Source: Ferrimonas lipolytica (GTDB lineage Bacteria; Pseudomonadota; Gammaproteobacteria; Enterobacterales; Shewanellaceae). Taken from it: a stretch of DNA of 64,000 nucleotides. Below are positions 1 to 9,735 of this stretch, piece by piece. A model generated the notes under the pieces. That model made no database searches, was not told the DNA's origin, and was given only the letters and a program-made list of their open reading frames with translations. Numbering within the stretch: the stretch's first letter is position 1; each line of letters starts with the position of its first letter. The stretch is from the NCBI RefSeq assembly GCF_012295575.1, contig NZ_CP051180.1, positions 3,472,001-3,536,000 of the forward strand, read 5' to 3'. The position numbers and the translations under genes were made by a program.

Positions 1-1290
1 GTCGCGGCCACCAAAGGCATCGCCAATCTCAGGCAAACTGTGGTTGGTTAGCTCTTTGGCTAACGCCATTGCAACCTGGCGAGGACGTGCAACAGAGCGA
101 GAACGACGTTTTGATAACAGATCAGCGACCTTAATCTTGTAATACTCTGCCACTGTTTTCTGAATATTATCAACGGTAACCAGCTTTTCTTGTAGTGCTA
201 GAAGATCCCGTAGTGCTTCACGAACAAAATCGATAGTGATCGGTCGGCCGGTAAAGTTGGCATTGGCGATAACACGATTTAACGCCCCTTCCAGTTCACG
301 TACGTTGGAGCGCAAGCGCTTAGCAATAAAGAACGCGACTTCATGAGGAAGGTGAATATCTGACTCTTCCGCCTTACGCATCAAGATCGCGACACGGGTT
401 TCCAACTCTGGCGGCTCAATCGCCACGGTCAGACCCCAGCCAAAGCGCGACTTCAATCGATCCTCTACCCCATCAATCTCTTTCGGGTAGCGATCAGACG
501 TAAGAATGATCTGATGGTTACCTTCAAGCAGCGCGTTAAAGGTATGAAAGAACTCTTCTTGGGATCGATCTTTGTTGGCAAAGAACTGAATATCATCGAT
601 AAGCAAAGCATCAACGCTACGGTAATAACGCTTAAATTCAGCAATAGCATTATTTTGTAGCGCTTTAACCATGTCCTGCACAAAGCGCTCAGAGTGCATG
701 TAAACCACTTTGGCGTTGGGCTTATTCTTCATGATGCCGTTGCCGACCGCATGCAATAAGTGGGTTTTACCTAAGCCGGTACCACCATAAAGGAACAATG
801 GGTTGTAGGCGCCGCCAGGGTTATCCGCTACCTGAGTGGCAGCTGCACGAGCTAATTGGTTCGACTTACCTTCAACGAAGTTATCAAACTGGTAGGTCAA
901 GTTGATGTTGCTGCGGGCACTGCCGCTGTTTGGCGTTGCAACTCGAGTGGGTTCAGCAGCAAAGCTTGGTACAGCCGTAATCGGCGCCACAGGAGCACTG
1001 ACTGGACGGGTATGTTCAGCCATCGCGACTTTAGGGCGCGCTTCTGGCTTGCTGCCGATATCAAAACGTAACGTAGGCGATTGGTCGCCTAATTCACTAT
1101 GAAGGTATTCGGTGATTTTATCTAAATACTTATCACGAACCCAATCCAGTACAAACCGGTTTGGTGCATACAGCACTAAGGTGTCGCCAAGCATCTCTGA
1201 TTGCAGTGGACGTATCCACATGCTGAACTGCTGCGCTGGTAACTCCTGCTGGAGCCAAGCCACACAACGCTGCCAAATCGGTACACTCAC
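1..1290 (-). CDS. dnaA: DnaA replication initiator (C-terminus cut by window edge)
   Basis: AAA+ ATPase that binds DnaA boxes and melts oriC. Reading the minus strand from a GTG at 1290 gives VSVPIWQRC..., matching the DnaA domain I start; no in-frame ATG lies just upstream. Walker A GGTGLGKT is at residues 169-176 and Walker B DALLIDDI at 227-234. The 430 codons present end in [10 protein letters not shown], inside the DNA-binding domain IV signature, so only the last 30 or so residues lie beyond position 1. It is divergent from rpmH, the usual arrangement in gammaproteobacteria. A GATC cluster and DnaA-box sequences lie upstream and suggest autoregulation. Identity is certain; the exact start is very likely. 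Confidence 0.97.
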   Translation of the reverse strand, partial: MSVPIWQRCVAWLQQELPAQQFSMWIRPLQSEMLGDTLVLYAPNRFVLDWVRDKYLDKITEYLHSELGDQSPTLRFDIGSKPEARPKVAMAEHTRPVSAPVAPITAVPSFAAEPTRVATPNSGSARSNINLTYQFDNFVEGKSNQLARAAATQVADNPGGAYNPLFLYGGTGLGKTHLLHAVGNGIMKNKPNAKVVYMHSERFVQDMVKALQNNAIAEFKRYYRSVDALLIDDIQFFANKDRSQEEFFHTFNALLEGNHQIILTSDRYPKEIDGVEDRLKSRFGWGLTVAIEPPELETRVAILMRKAEESDIHLPHEVAFFIAKRLRSNVRELEGALNRVIANANFTGRPITIDFVREALRDLLALQEKLVTVDNIQKTVAEYYKIKVADLLSKRRSRSVARPRQVAMALAKELTNHSLPEIGDAFGGRD

Positions 1291-1553
1291 CGCATCAACC
1301 CCGAAAAATTATTTTATTTAATTGGCGTTGATTTTACCTATGTTACCGCTTAATCGCCATAACTAAACAAGGTTATCCCCAGCGCCGATCCTAGATCCTG
1401 ATCTCGCAAAGGATCGCCAGATCAACATTCCGATCAGAAGTTAAAACATAGATAGATCGGGGGCTAGAAAGCGATCGCAATGATCTCTATAATCCCCCCA
1501 GCACGATCCGATCCCGGATCGCCCTGTCTATATCTTGTGGTCGATACACAGTT

Positions 1554-1562
1554 TTATCCACA
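1554..1562 (+). promoter_or_regulatory. DnaA box upstream of dnaA
   Basis: TTATCCACA matches the consensus TTATNCACA exactly. It lies 264 bp upstream of the dnaA start and about 50 bp upstream of the rpmH promoter, so it may serve dnaA autoregulation or rpmH control. Confidence 0.75.
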
Positions 1563-1608
1563 ACAGCTGGTGTATTTACTAAAAGAGTAGAAAAGAACAT
1601 ATTTGAGA

Positions 1609-1638
1609 TTGACGTTGGTGGTCGTTTTTTATTAGAAT
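1609..1638 (+). promoter_or_regulatory. sigma70-type promoter for rpmH-rnpA-yidD-yidC
   Basis: TTGACG (1609-1614), an 18-bp spacer and TAGAAT (1633-1638), about 100 bp ahead of the rpmH start. Both hexamers match the consensus in five of six positions. Confidence 0.65.
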
Positions 1639-1732
1639 TCGGCCTCTTTTTAAGCCGCCGGAACTCTTTTCGTCTGAATTGAGCAAAAGCAGCTGCTAAA
1701 GTTAATCTGTACAGTTAACTGAATTACGGTAA

Positions 1733-1873
<141 letters not shown>

Positions 1874-1879
1874 TTTATT

Positions 1880-2257
1880 ATGCATAGCGCCTCAAACCAG
1901 GTGCGATATACCTTCGGCCGGGAGTTACGTCTGTTAACTCCCGGCGATTTTAAATCCGTCTTCGCTAAACCGACTCGCGCCGCCTCTCCTCATCTAACTC
2001 TTCTTGCTTTGCCTAATGGCACAGAACACCCAAGAATTGGCCTTACTGTGGCTAAAAAACACGTCAAAAAAGCATGCCAACGCAACCGCATTAAACGCGT
2101 CGTGCGCGACAGCTTTCGCCTTCATCAACATGATCTACCTAACGTGGATATTGTAGTGATAGCGAAGAAAGGCGTAGATGAGCTAGATAACGCAGCGATT
2201 CACAAATTGGTAGAAAAGTTATGGCGCAAACTTGCTCGCCGTTGCAACGAGTCCTAA
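1880..2257 (+). CDS. rnpA: Ribonuclease P protein component
   Basis: Basic cofactor of RNase P that helps the catalytic RNA remove 5' leaders from tRNA precursors. The 125-residue product carries the family signature near residues 60-75 ([19 protein letters not shown], the RNR motif) and has the usual length. ATG at 1880 follows the rpmH stop by 6 bp. Its last 37 bp overlap the start of yidD, an overlap also seen in E. coli. The 3' end is Arg/Lys-rich ([10 protein letters not shown]). Confidence 0.97.
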   Translation: MHSASNQVRYTFGRELRLLTPGDFKSVFAKPTRAASPHLTLLALPNGTEHPRIGLTVAKKHVKKACQRNRIKRVVRDSFRLHQHDLPNVDIVVIAKKGVDELDNAAIHKLVEKLWRKLARRCNES

Positions 2258-2475
2258 TCGGCGTCGTTCGTTTCTATCAAAAATGGATAAGTCCGTTACT
2301 GGGCCCCAATTGTCGGTTTACGCCAAGCTGTTCACATTATGCGGTGGAAGCAATTTCTTCGCACGGTGTGCTCTACGGATGTTGGTTAACTATCGCGCGC
2401 ATTATAAGATGTCACCCTTTGAATGAAGGGGGTCACGATCCGGTCCCCAAAGCCAAACAAGGCAGAGACTGTTAA
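2221..2475 (+). CDS. yidD: Membrane protein insertion efficiency factor YidD
   Basis: Small membrane-associated protein thought to assist YidC-dependent insertion of inner-membrane proteins. The 84-residue product has the diagnostic Cys pattern [16 protein letters not shown] (about residues 30-45) and ends in [13 protein letters not shown], typical of the family. An amphipathic N-terminus ([17 protein letters not shown]) precedes it. ATG at 2221 lies inside rnpA, so the two genes are translationally close; yidC starts 4 bp after the stop. Confidence 0.95.
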   Translation: MAQTCSPLQRVLIGVVRFYQKWISPLLGPNCRFTPSCSHYAVEAISSHGVLYGCWLTIARIIRCHPLNEGGHDPVPKAKQGRDC

Positions 2476-2478
2476 TCT

Positions 2479-4083
2479 ATGGAATCTCAACGCAATTTAC
2501 TTCTGATTGGGTTGCTGTTTGTCAGCTTTTTGCTGTTTCAACAGTGGACACTTGATCAGCAACCACAACCAGAGCCAACTGCTCAATCTCAGTCGGGTGC
2601 ACCAAGTGCTTCCCAAGCTGACGTGCCGAGTTCAGTGTCGGCGGCAGTGCCTAACAGCAACGCCGACGTATCGGCTCAGTTGATCACCGTATCTACCGAT
2701 ACTCTGTCGATCAGCATCGACACCAACGGTGGTGACATCGTTGCAGCATCGCTGCCTCAACACAAAGTCGAGCAAGATGGTGCAGAAGCACTAACCATCC
2801 TGTCTGAACACTATGTTGCTCAAAGTGGTTTAATCGGCGCCCAAGGTCCTGACGGCCAAGGCGAACGCCCACAATATCAGACCACCGCTACCTCATTCAC
2901 AATGACAGGCGAACAACTGGTAGTGCCATTAAGCTACACCGACGCCAACGGCATCTCATTTGAAAAGCGTTTTACCTTTATCAAGGGCAGCTACGACGTA
3001 GCGGTTGAATATGTTGTAAATAACAACAGCAACCAAAATGCTCAGGTTCAGATGTACACCCAACTGAAGCAAACCACCTCCGTTGAAGAAGGCAGCATGT
3101 TTATGCCTACTTACCGTGGTGCCGCCTTCAGTACGGCTGACGAACGCTACGAAAAGTACAGCTTTGATGACATCGCCGATGCTAACCTGAATGAGTTAAC
3201 TCAAGGCGGTTGGATTGCCATGCTACAACACTACTTCGTGTCTGCATGGGTACCTTCAGCAACCAACAACAACGAGTTATACACTCGTCACGTTGGTAAC
3301 TACGCCATTATCGGTGCTAAGCAGCCTTCCGTGGTTATCGCCGCCGGCACAGCTGCCACCATGGGTGCCGACTTCTACGTAGGTCCTAAAGACCAAGAAG
3401 CACTGTCAGCCCTGTCAGAAACGCTAAACTTGGTAGTTGATTACGGTTGGTTGTGGTTCCTAGCTGAGCCGTTGTACTCATTACTGATGTTCCTGCACAG
3501 TTTGGTAGGTAACTGGGGTATGGCCATCATCGTAATGACGTTGATCATCCGCGGTATCATGTACCCGCTAACCAAAGCGCAGTACACCTCCATGGCGAAG
3601 ATGCGTAATCTGCAGCCCAAGATGCAAGAGCTGAAAGACCGCTTTGGCGATGACCGTCAACGCCTAAGCCAAGCAACTATGGAGCTGTACCAGAAAGAGA
3701 AAGTGAACCCAATGGGCGGCTGTTTCCCGATGCTGCTTCAGTTCCCTATCTTCATCTCGTTCTACTGGGTACTTCTAGAAAGCGTTGAGTTGCGTCACGC
3801 GCCGTTCTTTGGCTGGATTCAAGATTTGTCCGCACAGGATCCGTACTACGTACTGCCAGTGCTGATGGGTCTGTCGATGTTTGCGATGCAGAAGCTGCAA
3901 CCAACCATGGCTAACATGGATCCGATGCAGGCGAAGATCATGCAATACCTGCCAGTGATGTTTACTGTGTTCTTCCTATGGTTCCCATCCGGTCTGGTTC
4001 TGTACTGGTTGGTGGGTAACTTGGTTGCTATCACTCAGCAGCTGATCATCTACAAGAGCTTAGAGAAGCAAGGATTAAAGTAA
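2479..4083 (+). CDS. yidC: Membrane protein insertase YidC
   Basis: Inner-membrane insertase (Oxa1/YidC family) acting alone or with SecYEG; ATP synthase subunits a and c, also encoded in this window, are classical substrates. At 534 residues it is the long gammaproteobacterial form: an N-terminal membrane anchor (residues 6-21), a Gln/Ser/Ala-rich linker, a periplasmic beta-supersandwich domain to about residue 310, then five C-terminal membrane segments starting near [13 protein letters not shown]. The conserved hydrophilic-groove Arg is in [16 protein letters not shown]. It is last in the rpmH operon and is followed by a strong terminator. Confidence 0.97.
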   Translation: MESQRNLLLIGLLFVSFLLFQQWTLDQQPQPEPTAQSQSGAPSASQADVPSSVSAAVPNSNADVSAQLITVSTDTLSISIDTNGGDIVAASLPQHKVEQDGAEALTILSEHYVAQSGLIGAQGPDGQGERPQYQTTATSFTMTGEQLVVPLSYTDANGISFEKRFTFIKGSYDVAVEYVVNNNSNQNAQVQMYTQLKQTTSVEEGSMFMPTYRGAAFSTADERYEKYSFDDIADANLNELTQGGWIAMLQHYFVSAWVPSATNNNELYTRHVGNYAIIGAKQPSVVIAAGTAATMGADFYVGPKDQEALSALSETLNLVVDYGWLWFLAEPLYSLLMFLHSLVGNWGMAIIVMTLIIRGIMYPLTKAQYTSMAKMRNLQPKMQELKDRFGDDRQRLSQATMELYQKEKVNPMGGCFPMLLQFPIFISFYWVLLESVELRHAPFFGWIQDLSAQDPYYVLPVLMGLSMFAMQKLQPTMANMDPMQAKIMQYLPVMFTVFFLWFPSGLVLYWLVGNLVAITQQLIIYKSLEKQGLK

Positions 4084-4101
4084 CCTGCTAATCGAGCTAA
4101 C

Positions 4102-4138
4102 AATGGCCCCACCGCTTTGGCGTTGGGGCCATTTTTTT
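4102..4138 (+). terminator. Rho-independent terminator after yidC
   Basis: Ten-bp stem AATGGCCCCA / TGGGGCCATT with a 12-nt loop, followed by seven T. The T-tract abuts the left end of the inverted-repeat element at 4140. Confidence 0.9.
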
Positions 4139-4139
4139 G

Positions 4140-4431
4140 GGCTGTGTACCAATTAAGTGTTGCTCTTTCCAAGGTAGTTAAAGCACTGGCTAGGCGAGTC
4201 GCGATACAAGGGTAAAGCACTACCATTATTGATCTTCTGCCGCATTGGAGCAGTTCAGCGAAGCGTTTTGGACAGCGACCTAAGGCAAAGGGGGATTCCA
4301 AAGGGGGCGAAGCTCCTCGCTAATGCATACAAGAATGTGCTGCCGCCACCGCGACATAGTCCCCTAAAAGCACCGAAATCGATGAAGCCGAAGGCTTAAG
4401 ATAAACTTCAACAGTTAACTACGACACAGCC
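4140..4431. mobile_element. MITE-like inverted-repeat element, copy A
   Basis: 292-bp element with imperfect 23-bp terminal inverted repeats: the left end starts GGCTGTGTACCAATTAAG and the right end, read inverted, starts GGCTGTGTCGTAGTTAAC. It is flanked by identical 8-bp TTTTTTTG (4132-4139 and 4432-4439), a possible target duplication, although poly-T makes that weaker evidence. A shorter second copy is at 19098-19303. Shared blocks include AAAGCACTGGCTAGGCGAGT, ATTGATCTTCT and GCCACCGCGACATA. Copy A carries roughly 85 bp in the middle that copy B lacks. No intact transposase is present; the open frame on the minus strand (4050-4301) resembles no family I recognise. It is probably a non-autonomous or decayed insertion sequence. 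Confidence 0.75.
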
Positions 4432-4598
4432 TTTTTTTGTCTGTGCTAACACCGAGTAATGCCATAAGCTGTGCCTCAACCACGGCACTGGCGCCAAATC
4501 AATACAATAAATTATCTGCACCACTGATGGATAGATTGTCCACCTAGGGTCGACTATTGATATCATTAGCGGCAGTAATCCCAATAAGCCAATTATTT

Positions 4599-5966
4599 AT
4601 GACCGATCACAGCGATACCATTGTTGCCCAAGCCACGGCAACCGGTCGTGGCGGTGTAGGCATTGTACGAGTCTCCGGCAAGCTGGCCGAAACCGTTGCA
4701 ACCGCCCTGCTCGGCCGCGTACCTAAAACCCGCTACGCCGAATACCTACCGTTTAAAGACAGCCAAGGGGCTGTGCTCGATCAAGGCATCGCCTTGATGT
4801 TTAAAGCACCCCACTCTTTTACTGGTGAAGACGTATTGGAGCTACAAGGCCATGGTGGTCCGGTGGTTATCGACATGCTCATTAAGGCCATCTTGACACT
4901 ACCAGGTGTGCGCACAGCCCGTCCTGGTGAATTCTCAGAGCGCGCTTTCCTCAACGATAAGATGGATCTAACCCAAGCAGAAGCTATCGCTGACTTGATA
5001 GAAGCCAGCTCGGAACAAGCGGTTCGCAGCGCCTTAAGTTCACTACAAGGGGATTTTTCAGCCCAAGTAAATGATCTGGTCGAGCAACTTACCCATCTGC
5101 GTATTTACGTAGAGGCCGCCATCGACTTCCCTGAAGAGGAGGTTGATTTCCTCGCCGATGGTAAGATTGCCGCCGCTTTGGTTAAGGTACAAAACCAGCT
5201 CAGTAGCGTACTGCAGAGTGCCCAACAAGGGGCATTGATGCGTGAAGGCATGAAGGTGGTAATTGCCGGCCGCCCTAACGCTGGTAAATCAAGTCTATTG
5301 AATGCCTTAGCAGGCAGAGAATCCGCCATCGTTACTGATATCGCAGGAACCACCCGTGATGTCCTGCGTGAACACATTCATATAGATGGTATGCCGCTGC
5401 ATATCATCGATACTGCCGGCCTACGTGAAGCCTCCGATGAAGTAGAACGCATTGGTATTGAGCGTGCCTGGGATGAAATAGAACAGGCGGACCGAGTGTT
5501 GTTTATGGTGGATGGCACCGATACCGATGCCACCGACCCAGAACAGATCTGGCCGGAGTTTATTCATCGTCTCCCTGCGGGAATGGGCTTAACCGTTATT
5601 CGTAACAAAGCCGATCTCACTGGTGAATCAATGGGGCAGAGCCTCAATCAAGGCACACCAGTGTTCCGCTTATCAGCCAAAACCGGTGCCGGTGTTGAGC
5701 AAATCACCCAACACTTACAAGCCTGTATGGGTTACCAAGGAGGCAGCGAAGGTGGCTTTATGGCGCGCCAACGACATTTAGAAGCGCTGCACAGTGCCCA
5801 AGATAGACTGGCGCTAGGGGCGGAGCAGTTAGAGATGTTCCATGCCGGCGAACTGCTGGCAGAAGAGTTGCGCTTAGCACAACAAGATCTGACCGAGATC
5901 ACCGGTGAATTCAGCTCTGATGATCTACTAGGGAGGATATTCTCCTCCTTCTGTATTGGTAAATAG
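4599..5966 (+). CDS. mnmE: tRNA modification GTPase MnmE
   Basis: K+-dependent GTPase that, with MnmG, installs the cmnm5/nm5 group on wobble U34 of several tRNAs. The 455-residue product (E. coli 454) has an N-terminal formyl-THF-binding domain, a helical domain containing the G domain (G1 [10 protein letters not shown]3 DTAG, G4 NKAD) and the invariant C-terminal CIGK. I start it at ATG 4599 ([16 protein letters not shown]); the frame stays open upstream to 4557, but the extra 14 residues do not resemble the family. Its partner mnmG lies just across oriC. A terminator follows. Confidence 0.97.
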   Translation: MTDHSDTIVAQATATGRGGVGIVRVSGKLAETVATALLGRVPKTRYAEYLPFKDSQGAVLDQGIALMFKAPHSFTGEDVLELQGHGGPVVIDMLIKAILTLPGVRTARPGEFSERAFLNDKMDLTQAEAIADLIEASSEQAVRSALSSLQGDFSAQVNDLVEQLTHLRIYVEAAIDFPEEEVDFLADGKIAAALVKVQNQLSSVLQSAQQGALMREGMKVVIAGRPNAGKSSLLNALAGRESAIVTDIAGTTRDVLREHIHIDGMPLHIIDTAGLREASDEVERIGIERAWDEIEQADRVLFMVDGTDTDATDPEQIWPEFIHRLPAGMGLTVIRNKADLTGESMGQSLNQGTPVFRLSAKTGAGVEQITQHLQACMGYQGGSEGGFMARQRHLEALHSAQDRLALGAEQLEMFHAGELLAEELRLAQQDLTEITGEFSSDDLLGRIFSSFCIGK

Positions 5967-5975
5967 CACTGCCTG

Positions 5976-6000
5976 AGCCCACCATTCGGTGGGCTTTTTT
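5976..6000 (+). terminator. Rho-independent terminator after mnmE
   Basis: Eight-bp stem AGCCCACC / GGTGGGCT with an ATTC loop and a T-tract directly after the mnmE stop. Confidence 0.9.
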
Positions 6001-6053
6001 AGCGCTGAAATTGCAAAATACCCTTCAAATAACGCCTAACTAAGAGAGAAAAC

Positions 6054-6497
6054 ATGACCATTAAGCTCGCGTTGATCGTAGGAACGACCATGGGCAATGC
6101 CGAAGCCGTTGCTGATGAACTGCTGCCAGAATTAGAGAAACGTCAGTTTGAGGTGACCTACAGCCTAGCCCCAACAGCGGAGTTATTGGCTGATTGTTCG
6201 CACTGGTTGGTGGTCTGCTCCACTCACGGAGCCGGTGATCTGCCCGATAATCTGCACCCTTGGTTCGATTGGATCCAACAAAAACCGTCACTAAATGGGA
6301 AGAAGTTCGCACTTTGTGGCATTGGTGATTCCAGCTACGATACTTTTTGTGGCGCCTTAAAACAGATAGATCCGCAGTTACGATCCTGCGGCATGATCCC
6401 ATTTGTGGATAAGATCGAAATTGATGTACAACAGTTAGATCTCCCAGAAGATCAAGCATTAAGCTGGTTAGAACAGTGGCCAATTATGATCAGATGA
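6054..6497 (+). CDS. mioC: FMN-binding flavodoxin-like protein MioC
   Basis: Short-chain flavodoxin; in E. coli it was reported to support biotin synthase in vitro and its transcription runs into oriC. The 147-residue product has the flavodoxin fold: a phosphate-binding loop GTTMGNAEAVAD (residues 10-21), STHGAGDLPDN in the FMN loop (56-66) and GIGDSSYDTFCGALKQ (90-105). ATG 6054 follows an AGAGAG ribosome-binding site. The gene points into oriC, as in E. coli, so its transcription could affect initiation. Confidence 0.95.
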   Translation: MTIKLALIVGTTMGNAEAVADELLPELEKRQFEVTYSLAPTAELLADCSHWLVVCSTHGAGDLPDNLHPWFDWIQQKPSLNGKKFALCGIGDSSYDTFCGALKQIDPQLRSCGMIPFVDKIEIDVQQLDLPEDQALSWLEQWPIMIR

Positions 6498-6535
6498 TCG
6501 CAATTTACGATCCATTGATCACAGCTTAATCGTAG

Positions 6536-6544
6536 TTATTCACA
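6536..6544 (+). promoter_or_regulatory. DnaA box in oriC
   Basis: TTATTCACA, an exact match to TTATNCACA, 39 bp after the mioC stop. Confidence 0.85.
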
Positions 6545-6642
6545 ATATAAGTAGTTAATAACATCACCATGTGTATATCTTTGGATCTATCTGTGATCAA
6601 ACCTTGGATTATTCAGAGGTCGGATCCAAACAGATCCGCCCC

Positions 6643-6651
6643 TGTGTATAA
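6643..6651 (-). promoter_or_regulatory. DnaA box in oriC, inverted
   Basis: TGTGTATAA is the complement of TTATACACA, an exact consensus box, in the middle of the GATC-rich region. Confidence 0.85.
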
Positions 6652-6770
6652 GATCGCGATCTATACACCGGTTTAGATCCGATAGATCCCGTGAAGATCA
6701 CAGCTTACGATCCTCCGCAAAACCTTGCCAGTAAAGGGCTACAATGAGTTATCAACAGAAATGGCCTTCC

Positions 6771-6840
6771 CTAATAGAAATAAAAATAAAGGATCTTTAA
6801 AAAGATCTTATTTAATTAAGATCTAGATCTTAAGATCTCA
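6771..6840. other. oriC duplex-unwinding element
   Basis: About 80% A+T, with five AAGATC/GGATC-type GATC sites spaced through runs of A and T, resembling the E. coli L/M/R 13-mers in inverted orientation. It lies on the mnmG side of the DnaA boxes, as in E. coli. Confidence 0.75.
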
Positions 6841-6858
6841 CGCGTAAAAAGTGAGCTT

Positions 6859-6886
6859 TTGTAAAGCGGCTTAGCAGTGCTAGAAT
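6859..6886 (+). promoter_or_regulatory. Promoter for mnmG
   Basis: TTGTAA (6859-6864), a 16-bp spacer and TAGAAT (6881-6886), about 50 bp before the mnmG start. Transcription from here leads away from oriC, as at the E. coli gid promoter. Confidence 0.6.
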
Positions 6887-6934
6887 GCACCGCTTTTTTG
6901 GCCCCAAGTGGTTTGAGTTAATAGGTAGGTAAGC

Positions 6935-8824
6935 ATGCAGGCACAACAACACTATGACGTTATCGTCGTTGGCGGAGGTCACGCTGGCACAGAAGCGGCA
7001 CTTGCCAGTGCCCGTACCGGCAGTCGCACCCTGCTGCTAACGCATAACCTTGATACGCTCGGACAGATGTCCTGTAATCCAGCCATCGGTGGAATTGGTA
7101 AAGGCCACCTGGTGAAAGAGATCGATGCCCTTGGTGGTGCAATGGCGTTGGCAACCGACAGCGCTGGTATTCAGTTTCGCACGCTCAATGCGTCTAAAGG
7201 GCCAGCGGTTCGAGCAACCCGAGCCCAAGCGGATCGCGCGCTCTACCGTCAAGCGATCCAGCAGATCCTATTCAACCAACCAAACCTTGAGATCTTTCAA
7301 CAAGGGGTTAACGATCTGATCTTGGATCAGGATCGTGTTACTGGTGTTATCACCGACGCTGGCATCCGTTTTAATGCCGATGCAGTGGTATTGACCGTAG
7401 GCACCTTCCTTGATGGCAAGATTCATATCGGTCTAAACAATTATGAGGGCGGTCGTATTGGCGACACCAACGCCTCTGTGCTGGCTCATAAGCTGCGAGA
7501 GATGCCATTGCGTATTGATCGTCTTAAAACTGGCACACCGGCTCGTTTAGACGCCCGTAGTTTGAATTACAGTGTGATGCAGGAGCAGGCTGGCGATAAT
7601 CCAACACCGATCTTCTCCTATATCGGAGATCGGTCACGCCAACCACGTCAGATCTCCTGTTACATCACCCACACCAACGAACGCACTCACGAAATCATTC
7701 GTCGTGGTTTGGATCGCAGCCCGATGTACACCGGGGTGATTGATGGCATTGGCCCACGCTATTGCCCATCGGTGGAAGATAAAATCATGCGTTTTGCGGA
7801 TAAAAATTCGCACCAGATCTTTGTTGAGCCGGAAGGCCTGAATAGCTTTGAGATCTACCCCAATGGGATCTCGACCTCATTGCCATTTGATGTTCAGGTT
7901 GAGCTGATCCAATCCATTACAGGATTCGAGCAAGCTAAGATTCTCCGTCCGGGCTATGCCATTGAATATGATTATTTTGATCCACGCGATCTTAAGTCGT
8001 CACTGGAGAGCAAACTGCTCAACGGCCTATTCTTTGCGGGTCAGATCAACGGCACCACCGGCTATGAAGAAGCTGGTGCTCAAGGGTTACTTGCTGGGTT
8101 GAATGCTGCTCGCTATGGTCGTGGTCAAGCTAGCTGGGCCCCTCGTCGTGATGAAGCTTACCTAGGCGTGTTGGTTGATGATCTTTCCACTTTAGGAACC
8201 CAAGAGCCGTACCGTATGTTCACCTCACGGGCGGAATACCGTTTGTTGCTCCGTGAAGATAATGCTGACATCCGTTTGACCAGCATCGGTCGCGAACTAG
8301 GATTGGTGGATGACGAACGTTGGGCTAAGTTCAACCACAAGATCGATACCATCGAACTTGAGCGTCAACGTTTACGAGGAACATGGGTACAGAAAGACAG
8401 CGACGTCGCTGCCAAGCTGAATCCAAATCTAAAAACACCGCTGGCGCGCGAAGCTAACCTTGAGGATCTGATCCGCCGTCCGGAGATGACCTACGAGCAG
8501 TTAATGGCTGTTGCAGAGCTTGGTCCTGCGGTTGAAGATCCTCGCGCTGCAGAGCAGGTGGAGATCCAGATCAAATACGCCGGTTACATTGAGCGCCAAA
8601 AAGATGAGATTGCTAAAGCCCAACGCCATGAGGCAACGAAGCTGCCGTTGGAGTTGAACTACAACGAAGTGAAAGGTTTATCCAATGAAGTGATGGCCAA
8701 GCTAAACGAACATAAACCGGAAACCGTCGGCAGTGCTTCGCGGATCTCTGGAGTAACACCAGCGGCTATTTCACTACTGCTGGTTTACTTGAAAAAGCAC
8801 GGTTTACTGCGAAAAAGCGCTTAA
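6935..8824 (+). CDS. mnmG: tRNA uridine-5-carboxymethylaminomethyl modification enzyme MnmG
   Basis: FAD/NADH-dependent partner of MnmE in U34 tRNA modification. At 629 residues it has full length. The dinucleotide-binding motif [10 protein letters not shown] is at residues 13-22, followed by [15 protein letters not shown] and [14 protein letters not shown], all family hallmarks; the C-terminal helical domain ends with a conserved block including [14 protein letters not shown] 6935 follows the promoter at 6859. A hairpin without a T-tract (ACGGGGC/GCCCCGT, 8844-8864) follows the stop, then an inverted-repeat element separates it from rsmG. Confidence 0.98.
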   Translation: MQAQQHYDVIVVGGGHAGTEAALASARTGSRTLLLTHNLDTLGQMSCNPAIGGIGKGHLVKEIDALGGAMALATDSAGIQFRTLNASKGPAVRATRAQADRALYRQAIQQILFNQPNLEIFQQGVNDLILDQDRVTGVITDAGIRFNADAVVLTVGTFLDGKIHIGLNNYEGGRIGDTNASVLAHKLREMPLRIDRLKTGTPARLDARSLNYSVMQEQAGDNPTPIFSYIGDRSRQPRQISCYITHTNERTHEIIRRGLDRSPMYTGVIDGIGPRYCPSVEDKIMRFADKNSHQIFVEPEGLNSFEIYPNGISTSLPFDVQVELIQSITGFEQAKILRPGYAIEYDYFDPRDLKSSLESKLLNGLFFAGQINGTTGYEEAGAQGLLAGLNAARYGRGQASWAPRRDEAYLGVLVDDLSTLGTQEPYRMFTSRAEYRLLLREDNADIRLTSIGRELGLVDDERWAKFNHKIDTIELERQRLRGTWVQKDSDVAAKLNPNLKTPLAREANLEDLIRRPEMTYEQLMAVAELGPAVEDPRAAEQVEIQIKYAGYIERQKDEIAKAQRHEATKLPLELNYNEVKGLSNEVMAKLNEHKPETVGSASRISGVTPAAISLLLVYLKKHGLLRKSA

Positions 8825-8885
8825 CTCTCGTTAGAACCTAGTCACGGGGCTTTCCATGCCCCGTTGTCGCCTTCATAATGACCAC

Positions 8886-9060
8886 ACCAATCCTAATTGG
8901 TCTGACGTCGCCTCTGCTTTGTTTGTTCAGTGTTTATGCTGCAAACTGGGTTGCAACCAATGGCTTTTCCATTAGAGCAATCATAATTTCAGCCATGTTG
9001 TAATAATGATGTGCCTGTTAGCTTAGGCAACTGAGAACGAACAAGGCAATTAGGATTGGT
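8886..9060. mobile_element. Small inverted-repeat element between mnmG and rsmG
   Basis: 175 bp bounded by a perfect 14-bp inverted repeat: ACCAATCCTAATTG at 8886-8899 and its complement at 9047-9060. The symmetry continues inward: GCTTTGTTTGTTC on the left resembles inverted GCCTTGTTCGTTC on the right, offset by about 16 bp. No open frame of note. I see no convincing target duplication. It ends 33 bp before rsmG and splits the usual mnmG-rsmG pair. It fits a MITE or other non-autonomous element. Confidence 0.65.
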
Positions 9061-9093
9061 ATTACTAAATTAACAATTTCCGAGGAACTGTCT

Positions 9094-9714
9094 GTGCTGG
9101 CGCAACGCCTTACTTCCCTAATCAACCGTACTGAGCTTGATGTCCCTGCTTCACAGCAACAACAGCTAATTGAGCTTGTTGAGCTGCTGGATAAATGGAA
9201 CAAAGCCTACAACCTAACTTCGGTTCGCAAGCCGGAGGATATGCTGGTTCGTCATATCGTCGACAGCATTGTGGTTGGCCCACACCTGCAAGGAAAGCGG
9301 TTTATTGATGTGGGTACCGGCCCAGGCTTACCTGGATTGCCGTTGGCGATCTGTAATCCGGACAAACAATTTGTACTGCTCGATAGCCTTGGCAAGCGTA
9401 TCCGTTTCATCCGCACTGTGATCCACAAATTGGGACTCACTAATGTGGTAGCAGTAGAAAGCCGAGTTGAAGCATACCAGCCAGAACAAGGCTTTGATGG
9501 TGTTTTAAGTCGCGCTTTTGCTTCATTAAACGATATGCTGAGCTGGTGCCACCACCTACCAGCACAAGATGGCCTGTTTTACGCGTTAAAGGGTCAACTT
9601 GATGAAGCGGAAATGGGGCAGATGCCAGAGGGATTTAGCATCGAAGACCAGCATGAACTGATCGTGCCTGAGCTGAATGCTCAGCGACACCTTGTTATCG
9701 TTCGTGCCCAATAA
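9094..9714 (+). CDS. rsmG: 16S rRNA (guanine527-N7)-methyltransferase RsmG
   Basis: SAM-dependent methyltransferase that forms m7G527 in 16S rRNA. The 206-residue product (E. coli 207) has the SAM loop [15 protein letters not shown], the KRIRFIRTV helix and [11 protein letters not shown], all typical of GidB/RsmG. Start is GTG 9094, 7 bp after a GAGGAA ribosome-binding site. It normally forms an operon with mnmG upstream and parAB downstream; here the inverted-repeat element intervenes upstream, and parA follows after 21 bp. Confidence 0.96.
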   Translation: MLAQRLTSLINRTELDVPASQQQQLIELVELLDKWNKAYNLTSVRKPEDMLVRHIVDSIVVGPHLQGKRFIDVGTGPGLPGLPLAICNPDKQFVLLDSLGKRIRFIRTVIHKLGLTNVVAVESRVEAYQPEQGFDGVLSRAFASLNDMLSWCHHLPAQDGLFYALKGQLDEAEMGQMPEGFSIEDQHELIVPELNAQRHLVIVRAQ

Positions 9715-9735
9715 CCACTGATCCGGAGAGACTCT

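Larger units (their letters stand above)
6498..6850. other. oriC: Chromosomal replication origin oriC
   Basis: Intergenic region between mioC and mnmG, the standard gammaproteobacterial oriC position. I count 19 GATC sites in about 350 bp. DnaA boxes matching TTATNCACA exactly are at 6536-6544 and, inverted, 6643-6651; one-mismatch boxes are TTATTCAGA 6609-6617, TGTGTATAT 6570-6578 and TTATCAACA 6749-6757. An AT-rich stretch with five GATC-containing 13-mer-like repeats (6771-6840) on the mnmG side fits the duplex-unwinding element. The arrangement mirrors E. coli, with the unwinding element beside mnmG. Box assignment to named E. coli sites is not attempted. Confidence 0.93.

Noticed and set aside
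4050-4301. 83-codon minus-strand frame through copy A of the inverted-repeat element as a transposase fragment
   Set aside because: The frame is broken in copy B and shows no transposase motif I can name.
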